Of a stretch of 10,739 nt of DNA, positions 1-7,404 are shown piece by piece. Each line of letters opens with the position of its first letter. Within the stretch, counting starts at the first letter, position 1. Below the pieces are notes generated by a model. That model saw only the letters and a list, made by a program, of their open reading frames with translations. It made no database searches and had not been told where the DNA came from. The position numbers and the translations under genes are program-made. Origin of the DNA: Acanthamoeba lenticulata (taxonomy: Eukaryota > Discosea > Longamoebia > Acanthamoebidae); NCBI GenBank assembly GCA_002179805.1, contig NAVB01003031.1, forward strand, positions 1 through 10,739, written 5' to 3'.

Positions 1-1489
1 GTTGGCCGTCGGCGGCTGCCAGCTGGAGCGCGAGTTGGCCAGGTAGTTGCCCTCATCCTGCGTGTAGCCGATGATGACGTTGACGTTGGTGTTGTACTCG
101 CCGCGCTTGATCAGGTTGTAGGGCTGGTCGGTGAGGAAGATGCCGTCGACCGAGGGCTGGAAGTAGTTGACGTAGCCCGAGGTCGAGACGGCCTTGTTGG
201 CGGGCAGGGCGCGCATGCAGGCCAGGATGTCGGCGCTCGCGGTCTGGTTGCAGCCCTTGCTGGCGGCGAACTTGCGCGAGGCGTTGACCTGCTGCTGGAT
301 GGTGGGCATCACCCACTGCCAGGTCGACTGGAGGATGACGTTCTGCGCGTAGGTCAGGTAGGCCAGCGGGTCCGAGTACTTGTGCACCATCATGTGCAGC
401 ATGGCGGCGTTGCCTCCGGCGCTCTCACCGAACAGGGTGATCTCGCTGGCGTCACCACCAAAGTTGGCAATGTTGTTCTTGACCCACTCGATGGCGAGGA
501 TCTGGTCCTGGAAACCGACGTTGGTGCTGCCGGCATCGATCAGCTCAGGCGTGGCGAAGAAGCCGAACGTGTTCAGGCGATACTGTTGTTGTTGTTGTTG
601 CAGGTGGATACAAGAGTTTATGGGAGTTAGTTATAAAAGCTCCGATCGCACAAATCGAGCCAATCACGACAAAGAAAAAAAAGAAGCAAATGAAAAATTG
701 AACGCGCACCTGGATGGTCACAAGGACGGCGTTGCCGTTGCCGGCAAGCCACTGGCCCTGGTACTGGTCGGTCTGGCCGGTCCAGTAGCGACCGCCGTGG
801 ATCCAGACCATGACGGGCAGCTTGTCGCCAGGCTTGGCCGTCTTGGGCGTGAAGACGTTGAGGTAGAGGCAGTCCTCGACGCCGACGGTCGACGACTGGA
901 CGCACGGCTTGGGGAAGGTCGACGCGTTGTAGACGCCGCTCCAGGGCGAGCGGGGCGAGGCCACGCTGAAGCGCTGGGGCAGGTCGGCAAAGGGAATACC
1001 GAGGAAGGCGCGGGCGACGTCGTCCTGGACAAAGCCCTGCACAGGGCCCGACTGGGTGCCGACGACGAGCTGGATGGTCTCGGTGCTGGCCGCGCCGGTG
1101 CACGTGATGGTCTCGACCGAGACCACGGGCGCGACGGTCGACTGGCCGAGCGGCGAGCGGATGATGTAGCCCGCGCTCTGCGAAGCGCCCGCCTGAAGGC
1201 CGCCCCAGTTGGGCAGGGTGAAGGTGTTGGTGGCGGCATCCTTGACGTTAAGGCTCCACGACTGGCTGATGGTAGCGCCCGCGCCGAGGATCACCTTGAC
1301 CTGAGCCGAGCTGACGACCTTGCTGCCCGTGTTGGTAAAGGTCACGGTGTACTGGTTGTAGCTGTAGGCGCTGTCCTGCCACGAACCGCTGGCGGCCTGC
1401 GACGAGCTCACCGAGCACGAGTTCTTGGCCTGAGCGGCGGCGGCGAAGAGGGCCAGGGCCACGACGAGGAGAACGGCGAGGCGCGCCAT
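1..1489 (-). CDS. Secreted CBM49-carboxylesterase (type B), 3' end outside window
   Basis: Exons 1489..710 and 582..1; intron 709..583 (127 nt, phase 0). The 454 visible residues start at the ATG in front of a hydrophobic signal peptide (residues 1-21, ending AAAAQA). Residues ~22-130 resemble cellulose-binding module CBM49: spaced aromatics (W37, W78, W95), QSW, LPNW and GYI. From ~138 on it is a type B carboxylesterase/cholinesterase-like alpha/beta hydrolase: EDCLYLNV signature (205-212), oxyanion-hole HGG (231-233), GESAGG nucleophile elbow with catalytic Ser314, and DEG with the likely acid Glu437. The catalytic His and the C-terminus lie beyond position 1. The family hydrolyses carboxylic esters; the substrate cannot be read from sequence. 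The CBM49 suggests action on or near cellulose, for example the amoebal cyst wall (inference). The frame is open upstream to an ATG at 1633, but that would bury the signal peptide. Family confident; start fairly sure. Confidence 0.93.
584..600. repeat. (TTG)n microsatellite at a splice acceptor
   Basis: On the minus (sense) strand of the esterase gene this reads as a run of CAA triplets ending in the CAG acceptor of its intron. It sits where a polypyrimidine tract would be expected. A TAACTAAC branch-point-like motif lies on the minus strand around 626-633, with no AG between it and the acceptor. Confidence 0.85.
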
Positions 1490-1887
1490 GGCTTTTAAGA
1501 GAGGGGGAGTAGTGTACAGACGGTGTGGGTTGATACTGAAATACGTACTGGCAAGTGGGCCGTATTTGTAGTGGAGCCCCCCGGTCGTCTCGATGCGGTT
1601 GCCTCCATATTGGCGAGCCGACCGTGCGCTCAAGCAATTGCGGGGTCGTGCACACAGGGCGGCTCATTGGTGGATAAGCGGTGTCCGGACCAACGCTAGC
1701 TCCACACTCAAGATCCTTCCTGTCGCTGAGAGACCGATGAGAGCGCGGAGGAGATGGCCAAGTTACGGCGTTCAAAACTCGCCGCGTAAACAGCAACGGT
1801 GCCAAGGCCGAGCGCTGCTTAAGGTGGCGTTTAGTTCAGTTCATATTCGTCAAAGGCACAAGCCGTTTCTAACAATTCTGAAACGTA

Positions 1888-1897
1888 TCGGTACCGA
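1888..1897. promoter_or_regulatory. 10-bp palindrome TCGGTACCGA
   Basis: Perfect 10-bp inverted repeat 107 bp upstream of the EF-hand ATG, and 32 bp (centre to centre) from the CRE-like palindrome. It could be a dimeric transcription-factor site; the factor is unknown. Confidence 0.35.
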
Positions 1898-1920
1898 ATT
1901 GATCACTTTCTGGAGCCTGC

Positions 1921-1928
1921 TGACGTCA
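1921..1928. promoter_or_regulatory. CRE-like palindrome TGACGTCA
   Basis: Exact match to the consensus cAMP-response element/ATF site bound by bZIP dimers in other eukaryotes, 76 bp upstream of the EF-hand start codon. Its final A begins an ATG that opens a five-codon upstream ORF (1928-1945), which would matter only if transcription starts upstream of it. Use by this organism is inferred. Confidence 0.4.
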
Positions 1929-2003
1929 TGTCGAGGTGGCGGTAACCGACAAGGAAGCTCCCAGTTTCAGTTCCGCTGCCACCTCTCCACCAGGCCAAAA
2001 AAG

Positions 2004-2832
2004 ATGTCCGCTGACGAGCTGCGCGAGGTTTTTGATCAATTTGACGAGAACGGCGACGGCAAGCTTTCGTTGGAGGAGTTTGCCAAAGCCTTCCGTGCCT
2101 TGTACGATTTCTTTCTTACCCTTTCTCATCTCAATTATCAACTGTGTTTTGACGTTTTTTTCGTACTCTTCAACGGGCTGAGCAGCGGCGAGTCCTCAGA
2201 CAAGGAAGTTCATGCGGCTTTCAAGAAGTGCGATAAGGATGGTAACCAGTACATCGATTTCGTACGTCGGAGCCCTTTGATTACTGTAGTGAGATGAAGA
2301 CGCTCATCTTGCCTCATGACTAGGATGAATTCGTTCACTTCTTCAACGAGGGTGAAGAGGATAAGGTGCAGCCTCTCAACTTCTCACCTCGTGTGGCTGC
2401 GTGGTGCCACGTAGACGCTGACTCGAGACTTGATTGTCCGTCCGTTGACGGTGACAGCCTGAGCTGAACGAGTCGGCACTCCGCGCCCTGTTCAAGGCCT
2501 TTGACGAGGACGGCAACGGCAAGCTCAGCAAGGAGGAGCTGGTCAAGGCCTTCAAGGCCTGGGGTGCGGTCATCCATCTTCCTGCATCTTTTGTAGAAGA
2601 CCTGCTAAAGCAAAGACTGCTGGTGCCCGCTTATATCCTACGTAGGTCACCCGATCACCGAGGACGAAGTTCAGCGCAGCTTCAAGGCGCTCGACCTGAA
2701 TGGCGATGGGCAGCTCGACTACGTACGTGCTACTCTAACAGCTGACTCCCTCTTTGCAAAAATGGAAGCTCATCCTCTGTTGTTTGGTGTGGGCCACTCC
2801 AGAGCGAGTTCAAGCAGATGATGCTCGCGTAG
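2004..2832 (+). CDS. Calmodulin-like protein with four EF hands
   Basis: Six exons: 2004-2101, 2183-2261, 2324-2365, 2458-2563, 2646-2722, 2803-2832; 432 nt, 143 residues. A calcium-binding sensor or buffer, presumably cytosolic as no signal peptide is seen. All four 12-residue loops are canonical: residues 14-25 (D14, N16, D18, G19, E25), 50-61 (D50, D52, N54, D58, E61), 89-100 (D89, D91, N93, E100) and 125-136 (D125, N127, D129, E136), so four bound Ca2+ are expected. Loops within each pair start 36 residues apart, as in calmodulin. The central linker (67-77, E/D-rich) is calmodulin-like, but the C-terminus stops soon after EF4. The start ATG follows AAAAAAG, a favourable context, and leads straight into EF1. 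It is a member of the calmodulin/centrin superfamily rather than calmodulin itself; the target is unknown. Confidence 0.93.
2181..2186 (+). other. Tandem GAGCAG (NAGNAG) splice acceptor, EF-hand intron 1
   Basis: Two AG dinucleotides three bases apart offer exon starts at 2183 or 2186, both in frame and differing by one serine. The 2183 choice keeps the EF1-EF2 loop spacing at 36 residues, equal to EF3-EF4, so it is preferred. Confidence 0.6.
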
Positions 2833-3138
2833 AGGGACCCTTCCTGACCTTGTACTTGTTGTTCCAAACAAATTGCATTTCCGAAACATTAATAAAACAT
2901 TATTAAAACAAGGCGGGCACATCGCGCCATCTCCAAATATCTAGATGCGCTTATCCACCGCAAGCTGCAACGCAAAAACCTTCTCCGGTCCCCTTGCTGC
3001 CCTGTGTCATGGTTCTTTCCCTCCCATTTTGCTGAATGATGTCCTGCAGGCGGCTGATCTTAGAATTTTTGCAACATCAAGCCCGCAAGACTTCAGGCCA
3101 GCTCCGTTCCTCTGGAGGTCTTCTCCCTCCTTTTCGCA
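2833..3138. other. EF-hand 3' UTR and PPR gene promoter
   Basis: This 306-nt gap contains the AATAAA signal at 2891 and then the upstream region of the PPR gene. No TATA box is evident. ATGs at 2945, 3009, 3037 and 3040 precede the chosen PPR start, so transcription probably begins after about 3045. A 101-codon open frame from 2945 has no recognisable features and is not called. Confidence 0.5.
2891..2896 (+). terminator. AATAAA polyadenylation signal of the EF-hand gene
   Basis: Canonical hexamer 59 nt after the stop codon, in the only clearly A/T-rich stretch after the gene. It marks the likely 3' end of the transcript. Confidence 0.6.
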
Positions 3139-4738
3139 ATGCAGGGCGTTCACGTGCGTAGCCAGCCATTCACGTCTGCACAATTGCTTATTGGAAGCTA
3201 ATCCTGGCTTGTGTAGAGTTTGTGACGGTCGCCTCTGTCGCTCTGCGTAGCAGCGGCAAGAGGCTTGGCTGGAGCTCGTGCCGCGGCGCGAGGGCCTTCG
3301 CCTCGCAGGCGTCGTCATTGGGCGAAGACACAGCAGGCGTGGCGGCTGCGCGCAGGCCCAGCGCCAAGGGCAGCCGCGAGGCCACGAAGGTGATCACCGA
3401 CATCACGCCGCATCTGGCCGAGCTCGATGCCGAGCGCCGAGCCAACGGTGGGGTTGACCCCAAGCACGTCGCTGCCGTGCTCCGGATTCTGTGGGAAGGC
3501 CACGAGCACATCAGCGAGAAGGGCCGTGAGGGCGAGCGGCTGCTCCGCTACATCGCAACGCTGCGTGGCGGCAGCGTGGAAGGCTACACGGACCTCATCG
3601 CGGCCCTGGCCCGAATCGACCGCCCCGATGACTGCTTCGCCGTGTTCGACCGCATGAAAGCTGTTGGCGTCGCGCCCAACGCATGGACCTACACGGCCCT
3701 CATCTCGGCCTGCGTGCCAAGGCGCGATCGCGTCCGCGCCGCTCGCCTGCTCGAAGAAATGCGCTCGCGGGAGGACCTCCGGCCCGACGCCGTCACCTAC
3801 ACTCTGTTGCTTAAGGCCAATGAGGGCCGCAGCGTGGCCGAAGTCAAGGAGGCCCTTCAGGTCCTCCCCCAGCTCAAGAAGGCCGGCGTCGGTGCGTCAC
3901 TTCTTTCTCTTCTCTTTTCTATTTATTTTTTATTAACTGACAAAATGCTCGTTGACACAGTGCCCAACCTGCGACTGTTTGATGCGCTGATCAACGTCAT
4001 TTCGGGCAACAACTTCCTCGAGGGCAAGGTCGGGCTCAACCTCGGTGCGTTGTCATGTGTGGCTCGTGCTCGTCCTCGGCTTGCCATCTCATCTTTGTTC
4101 TTGTTCTTGTTGCTGGACCAGACAAGCAAGCGATGGCGGAGGGCAAGAAGTACGGCGGCGCGGGCAAGCGGCCCAAGCGGGAGAACCTGAACGAACGAGC
4201 CCGCGAGCAAAAGGAGGCGCAGGAGATGGCCCGCGCGCCGCGGCTCGAGCACGTCCTGGACGTGCTCGAGCAGATGAGGGAGTTTGAGCGCCTTTTGTCC
4301 AAGAGCAGCAGTGCCAGCGCCAGCGACGAGAGGGAGCCGATGCCATCGCTCAAGGCCAACATTTTCATCTTCAACTCGCTCTTCCGAGCCTATGAGCTCA
4401 ATGGCGAGAGCCAGAGCGACTTTGAAGAGGCCTTTGTCGTGTTCGAGGAGCACATGAAGCTGCGGCCCAACCGGGAGACCTACATGACGCTCCTTCGGAT
4501 CGCCTGCAAGATGCGCTACCGAGACCAGGGCGAGCGCCTTCTGCGCAAGATGAAGAAGGCCAAGGCCTCCCTCTGGGCCGCCGCGTCAGAAGCCGAGCAG
4601 GCCGAGCTCGAACGGCTCAAGGCGCGCGTAAAGAAACTGCCACAGTCACCCGAGAGCGCCCTCCAGCAGCAGCTCGCACCCAACAGCCAGGAGCACGATG
4701 ACGAACCGGCCGAACCCGTCATCGACACAACAGCATGA
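3139..4738 (+). CDS. Pentatricopeptide repeat (PPR) protein, probably mitochondrial
   Basis: Exons 3139-3153, 3219-3891, 3961-4044, 4122-4738; 1389 nt, 462 residues. PPR proteins bind single-stranded organellar RNA and guide its processing, editing or translation. The N-terminus (MQGVH, then a Ser/Arg-rich stretch to ~residue 38, with few acidic residues) looks like a mitochondrial presequence. PPR motifs: ~125-159 (ending VAPN), ~160-195 (ending LRPD), ~196-232 (ending VVPN), a split one with helix A at ~234-243 and helix B at ~298-311, then ~338-374 (ending LRPN) and ~375-404. A Lys/Arg/Glu-rich insert (~248-297) divides the fourth repeat. The tail (405-462) is acidic and Gln-rich with no domain. 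The frame lacks an ATG after the stop at 3159, so a five-codon first exon with a GTGCGT donor is the best start. No DYW or other C-terminal domain is seen. RNA target unknown. Confidence 0.88.
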
Positions 4739-4767
4739 AGAGCTCTTCTTGCTTTCTACTTTTTTGC

Positions 4768-4802
4768 TTTATTTCGTGTTTTTTATTTTATTTTATTTTA
4801 TT
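4768..4802 (-). terminator. Cluster of AATAAA signals for the LOV gene
   Basis: On the minus strand AATAAA occurs at 4773-4768 and four more times in overlapping copies between 4802 and 4782, starting about 90 nt after the LOV-gene stop. The cluster is made by a (TTTTA)4 tract at 4781-4800 (plus strand). It lies inside the 154-nt convergent gap and probably sets the 3' end of the LOV transcript. The PPR gene has no AATAAA of its own here. Confidence 0.55.
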
Positions 4803-4803
4803 T
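4781..4803. repeat. (TTTTA)4 pentanucleotide repeat
   Basis: Four tandem TTTTA units followed by TTT, between the convergent PPR and LOV genes. It is a simple AT-rich repeat in an otherwise GC-rich region and is the source of the minus-strand AATAAA cluster. Confidence 0.85.
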
Positions 4804-4892
4804 CTTTTACTTATTGCGTCTCGAGACTGTACACTACGCGACTTGGTGGGTATGAAGTGCTTGTTGATTCAAACAGTGTTTGTGCGTCGCTG

Positions 4893-6833
4893 CTACTGTT
4901 GTTGTGGTACAGCCTGGATCATGTACATCGTATCCTCGTACAAGGAGACGGTGTAGTTGACTGCAGTCTTCTTCTGCTTCTTGCCTAGCGCTTCGCCTTG
5001 CTTCCACTCGTTGGAAACAGCCAACTCGAGGTCAGGCAAGATCTGCGCGGGTCCAGGTCTTCGGTTGAGCAACAGGACGACACCAAAGCGAAGAAGAGGA
5101 ATCGCGTACGTCAGAGCTTGGGCGGTGGAGGAGAAGATCGCGGTCTCTGGACAACACGGCCTTGACGGCCTTGTTGGCGAACAGTATGACGCCGTCCCAG
5201 TCGGTCACGATGACCACCAGAGACAGGGAATCGAGGATCCTGGTCGTGTAGTCGGGAATCTCCCTCAGCTTCTTGGTCAAGTGCAGCCTCACGTTGCCCA
5301 GGCTCTCCTTGAGGGCCTTCTTCCACTCGGTCACGTTCCGAATGGGGACCTTCTGCTCCTCGGCGTTGATGAGCTTGATCTTCATGGGCAGGTGCCAGGT
5401 GCCCTCGATGAGCTTGTTGATCTGCGTCCACTTCATGCTCTCTCCGCGGAAGATGACAATCTCATCCTTGTAGTAGCACTTGACGGCCATCTTGCCGTCC
5501 TTCTCGCCCTCCTTGCGCCAGATGTTCTGGTTCTGTGGAGCCGACAGGCAGACCTCGTCGACGGCCCCCTCGTAGGGTCCCCTGAGAGCGTCGTAATTAG
5601 CCATTGACTTCTTTTACAAGCGAGTCTTTGGGCGTCAGCAACGTACTCAACGTTGGGAACTTCAATAAACTGGTAAGCGGCCTCCGGTGTCTTCTGCAGC
5701 TTGACCAGGCACCGCAACAAGAAGTCGCGATCCTTGCTCTGCCAGGTCGGGTTTGCATGAGAACAAGGAACCACATAAGAGGCGAGAAGGTGGTCCCGAA
5801 CCTCATCGATACCCAGGTGAGCAAGGTCCTCATCGTTCAAGCTAAGCAAGGTCTTGCCATCGATGTCGTTCTCCACCATCAGGTCAGAGTACTTGTTGAG
5901 GTGCAGGTAGTCGAACCAACTGGCGTTTGTGCGGTGGTGAGCTACATCGCCGTTTCAGGAAGCGGCACCAAAGGAGAACAAACGTACATGGCGCATTCCG
6001 GTGGAGTCCACTGTTGCACGTTGGTGTCCTTCTTCACAACCGAGATGTCCTTCTGGATGGCGATAAAGTGCGTCACGATCTTTGACCCCTTGGATTTGTG
6101 GATGGGCAGCATCAAGAAGTTGTTCCAGAAGCCTGCGTTCTCGTTTTGTGAGGAACGTAGTATGAACCCAGTCATGCGGACACACCAATCCAACGTACCA
6201 GTGCCGTCCTTGCGGTAGTTAAAGAGCTCGACGTCAAGAGGTAGGCCGTTGTCCACAGCATGGCGAATCTTCTTAACAGTCTCCTTGTTGGTGTACTTGC
6301 CCTGCAAGAAGCGGCAGTTGCGCCCAAGAATTTCCTCCTTGGGGTAGAGCCTGTGGAGAACAGTCGAGAGTCAGCGACCAAAGTGGTTTAGTCATTCGTT
6401 GTCAACTGGTTCTGGTCGTACGTAAGCTTCTCGAACTCGTCGTTCACATAGACAATGGGGCAATCTTGCAGTCTGTTGTCACAAACCACCATTGACTCCT
6501 GGACAGAGCTCAGGTAGGGGTACTCGGACAAGGTGCGCTTTTGTACTGCATGTAGTCATGGTAAGCACATAGCTGCCTTGGCACGTGTCATGCTGGAGTT
6601 ACCTTTCAGCATGCCCTTTTTGCTCAGTTCTGCTGCCAGCTTGGCGTGCTGGGTCGTCTGAGGGCAGTTGGCGTAGCGGCCCTTCGCTCCGCCATCATAC
6701 TTGACGAGGTCTGTACACAACAGAACAAACAGAACAGAGGTGAGGAGAGGGCTTGTTGACGGACTGTGAGCTAGAATGGCTGACCATTGATGGCGGGCTG
6801 TTTCCAGAAGGAGGCTGAGGTCTCGTTGCCCAT
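4893..6833 (-). CDS. LOV-SAM-PB1-like-PAS blue-light sensor protein
   Basis: Nine exons: 6833..6785, 6710..6603, 6545..6422, 6350..6199, 6132..5988, 5919..5802, 5738..5647, 5581..5110, 5042..4893; 1410 nt, 469 residues. N-terminus MGNETS fits the N-myristoylation consensus. LOV domain ~66-178: GRNCRFLQG with photoactive Cys106, N138 (FNYRKDG), N148 (FWNN) and Q171 (AIQKD) at the flavin-contact positions of plant LOV2. LOV domains bind FMN and form a Cys-flavin adduct in blue light. SAM domain ~186-248: WTPPEC, IDGKTLL, LGI. PB1-like ~293-364: beta strand around K297, then an alpha/beta pattern ending VTEWKKAL; the acidic OPCA motif is weak. PAS-like 371-466 begins ILDSLSLVVIVTD and lacks a LOV cysteine. 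No kinase, cyclase or DNA-binding domain is present. All splice sites keep the conserved motifs in frame. The LOV and SAM calls are firm; PB1 and the second PAS are moderate. Confidence 0.9.
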
Positions 6834-6852
6834 GGTTGTTGTGATGGTCAAG

Positions 6853-6925
6853 CTGCGGGCTCGAGGGTGCGTGGGTGAGCAAGTGTTTTGAGTGGAATGA
6901 TGCAAGTGGGGTAGCGTTTGCGTAC
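6853..6925 (-). other. Possible 5' UTR intron of the LOV gene
   Basis: On the minus strand a GTACGC donor at 6925 and a CCCGCAG acceptor ending at 6853 would define a 73-nt intron just before the start codon, in the size range of the coding introns. A second, identical donor context lies at 6960 (108-nt intron). It is non-coding, so frame gives no check. Confidence 0.35.
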
Positions 6926-6964
6926 TTGTGTCCAGGAGAGGTGAAGCCGTGGTTGCGTACTTGT
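6918..6964. repeat. 12-bp direct repeat upstream of the LOV gene
   Basis: TTGCGTACTTGT occurs at 6918-6929 and again at 6953-6964, identical over 12 bp and offset by 35 bp. The copies lie 85-131 bp upstream of the LOV-gene ATG. They may be transcription-factor sites or, read on the minus strand, duplicated splice donors (ACAA|GTACGC). Confidence 0.7.
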
Positions 6965-7027
6965 TCCGCGTTGCCAAAGGGTTTGGGTGGAGACCATGAT
7001 CAACGACGTGCCAATACCCTTATCGGA

Positions 7028-7046
7028 CTCACTCACAAGGAGTGAG
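7028..7046. repeat. Hairpin, 6-bp stem
   Basis: CTCACT at 7028-7033 pairs perfectly with AGTGAG at 7041-7046 across a 7-nt loop. No role is known. Confidence 0.4.
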
Positions 7047-7270
7047 GCGTGCTGTTCCCCGATTCGAAAATCAGGCTGAGGCGGTTGTCTTCTCAAAAAA
7101 TACGGTTTTGGCGACGGCTGCCCATTTATGGTCCGATTCGCTTTCGCGCACAGGGCCTACGCCTCAACGATCAGCTGGCTGCAGCGCTGAACGGAGCTTT
7201 TTCTTTGGCCAGACCAAGATTGACCCGGTGCTTGCAGTTCCTTTTGAGCCTGACGGAACCCAAACACAAA

Positions 7271-7283
7271 CCGCCTTTGGCGG
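7271..7283. repeat. Hairpin CCGCC-TTT-GGCGG
   Basis: Perfect 5-bp GC stem with a three-base loop in non-coding DNA. It could be chance in GC-rich sequence. Confidence 0.35.
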
Positions 7284-7404
7284 CAAGAGTAGATCTTTTG
7301 TTTTGTTCCCTTGAAAAATCGCCTCTTCCTTTCGGAAGGCCTCAAACATAGAGCGACACTCCAACAATGTACTGGACAGACGCCAGGGAAGTCATTTTTA
7401 AAGT

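Larger units (their letters stand above)
1490..2003. promoter_or_regulatory. Divergent intergenic region, esterase / EF-hand gene
   Basis: The two start codons face away from each other across 514 nt, so this stretch must hold both promoters and 5' UTRs. No convincing TATA box is seen for either gene. A CCAAT motif on the minus strand (ATTGG at 1609-1613) is a weak candidate for the esterase. Palindromes at 1888-1897 and 1921-1928 lie on the EF-hand side. An open frame from 1593 runs into the EF-hand exon in frame, but its translation has no recognisable domain, so it is not annotated as coding. Confidence 0.6.

Noticed and set aside
380..1498. Long plus-strand open frame (372 codons) opposite the esterase
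   Set aside because: It is antisense to a gene with clear esterase motifs. Its translation is Asp/Gly/Arg/Leu-rich without domains, as expected for the complement of GC-rich coding DNA, and it runs through the esterase intron.
1593..2003. In-frame upstream extension of the EF-hand protein
   Set aside because: The translation is low-information and basic, crosses the intergenic palindromes, and EF-hand proteins of this type begin just before EF1. The ATG at 2004 has good context.
2945..3250. 101-codon open frame upstream of the PPR gene
   Set aside because: It is in a different frame from the PPR protein, overlaps its first exon and intron, and has no recognisable features.
4957..6218. Plus-strand open frames opposite the LOV gene
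   Set aside because: They are shadows of the LOV, SAM and PB1-like exons; no domain, and the sense strand has firm homology and ordered splice sites.
7050..7140. Possible tRNA, because of GATTCGAA and GGTCCGATTC segments resembling a T arm
   Set aside because: No acceptor, D or anticodon stems could be placed; the GATTCGAA stretch instead forms a small hairpin.
7042..7351. Two overlapping plus-strand open frames of 90-100 codons, and minus-strand ones opposite
   Set aside because: No recognisable motif, competing frames of similar quality, and no splice or promoter support.
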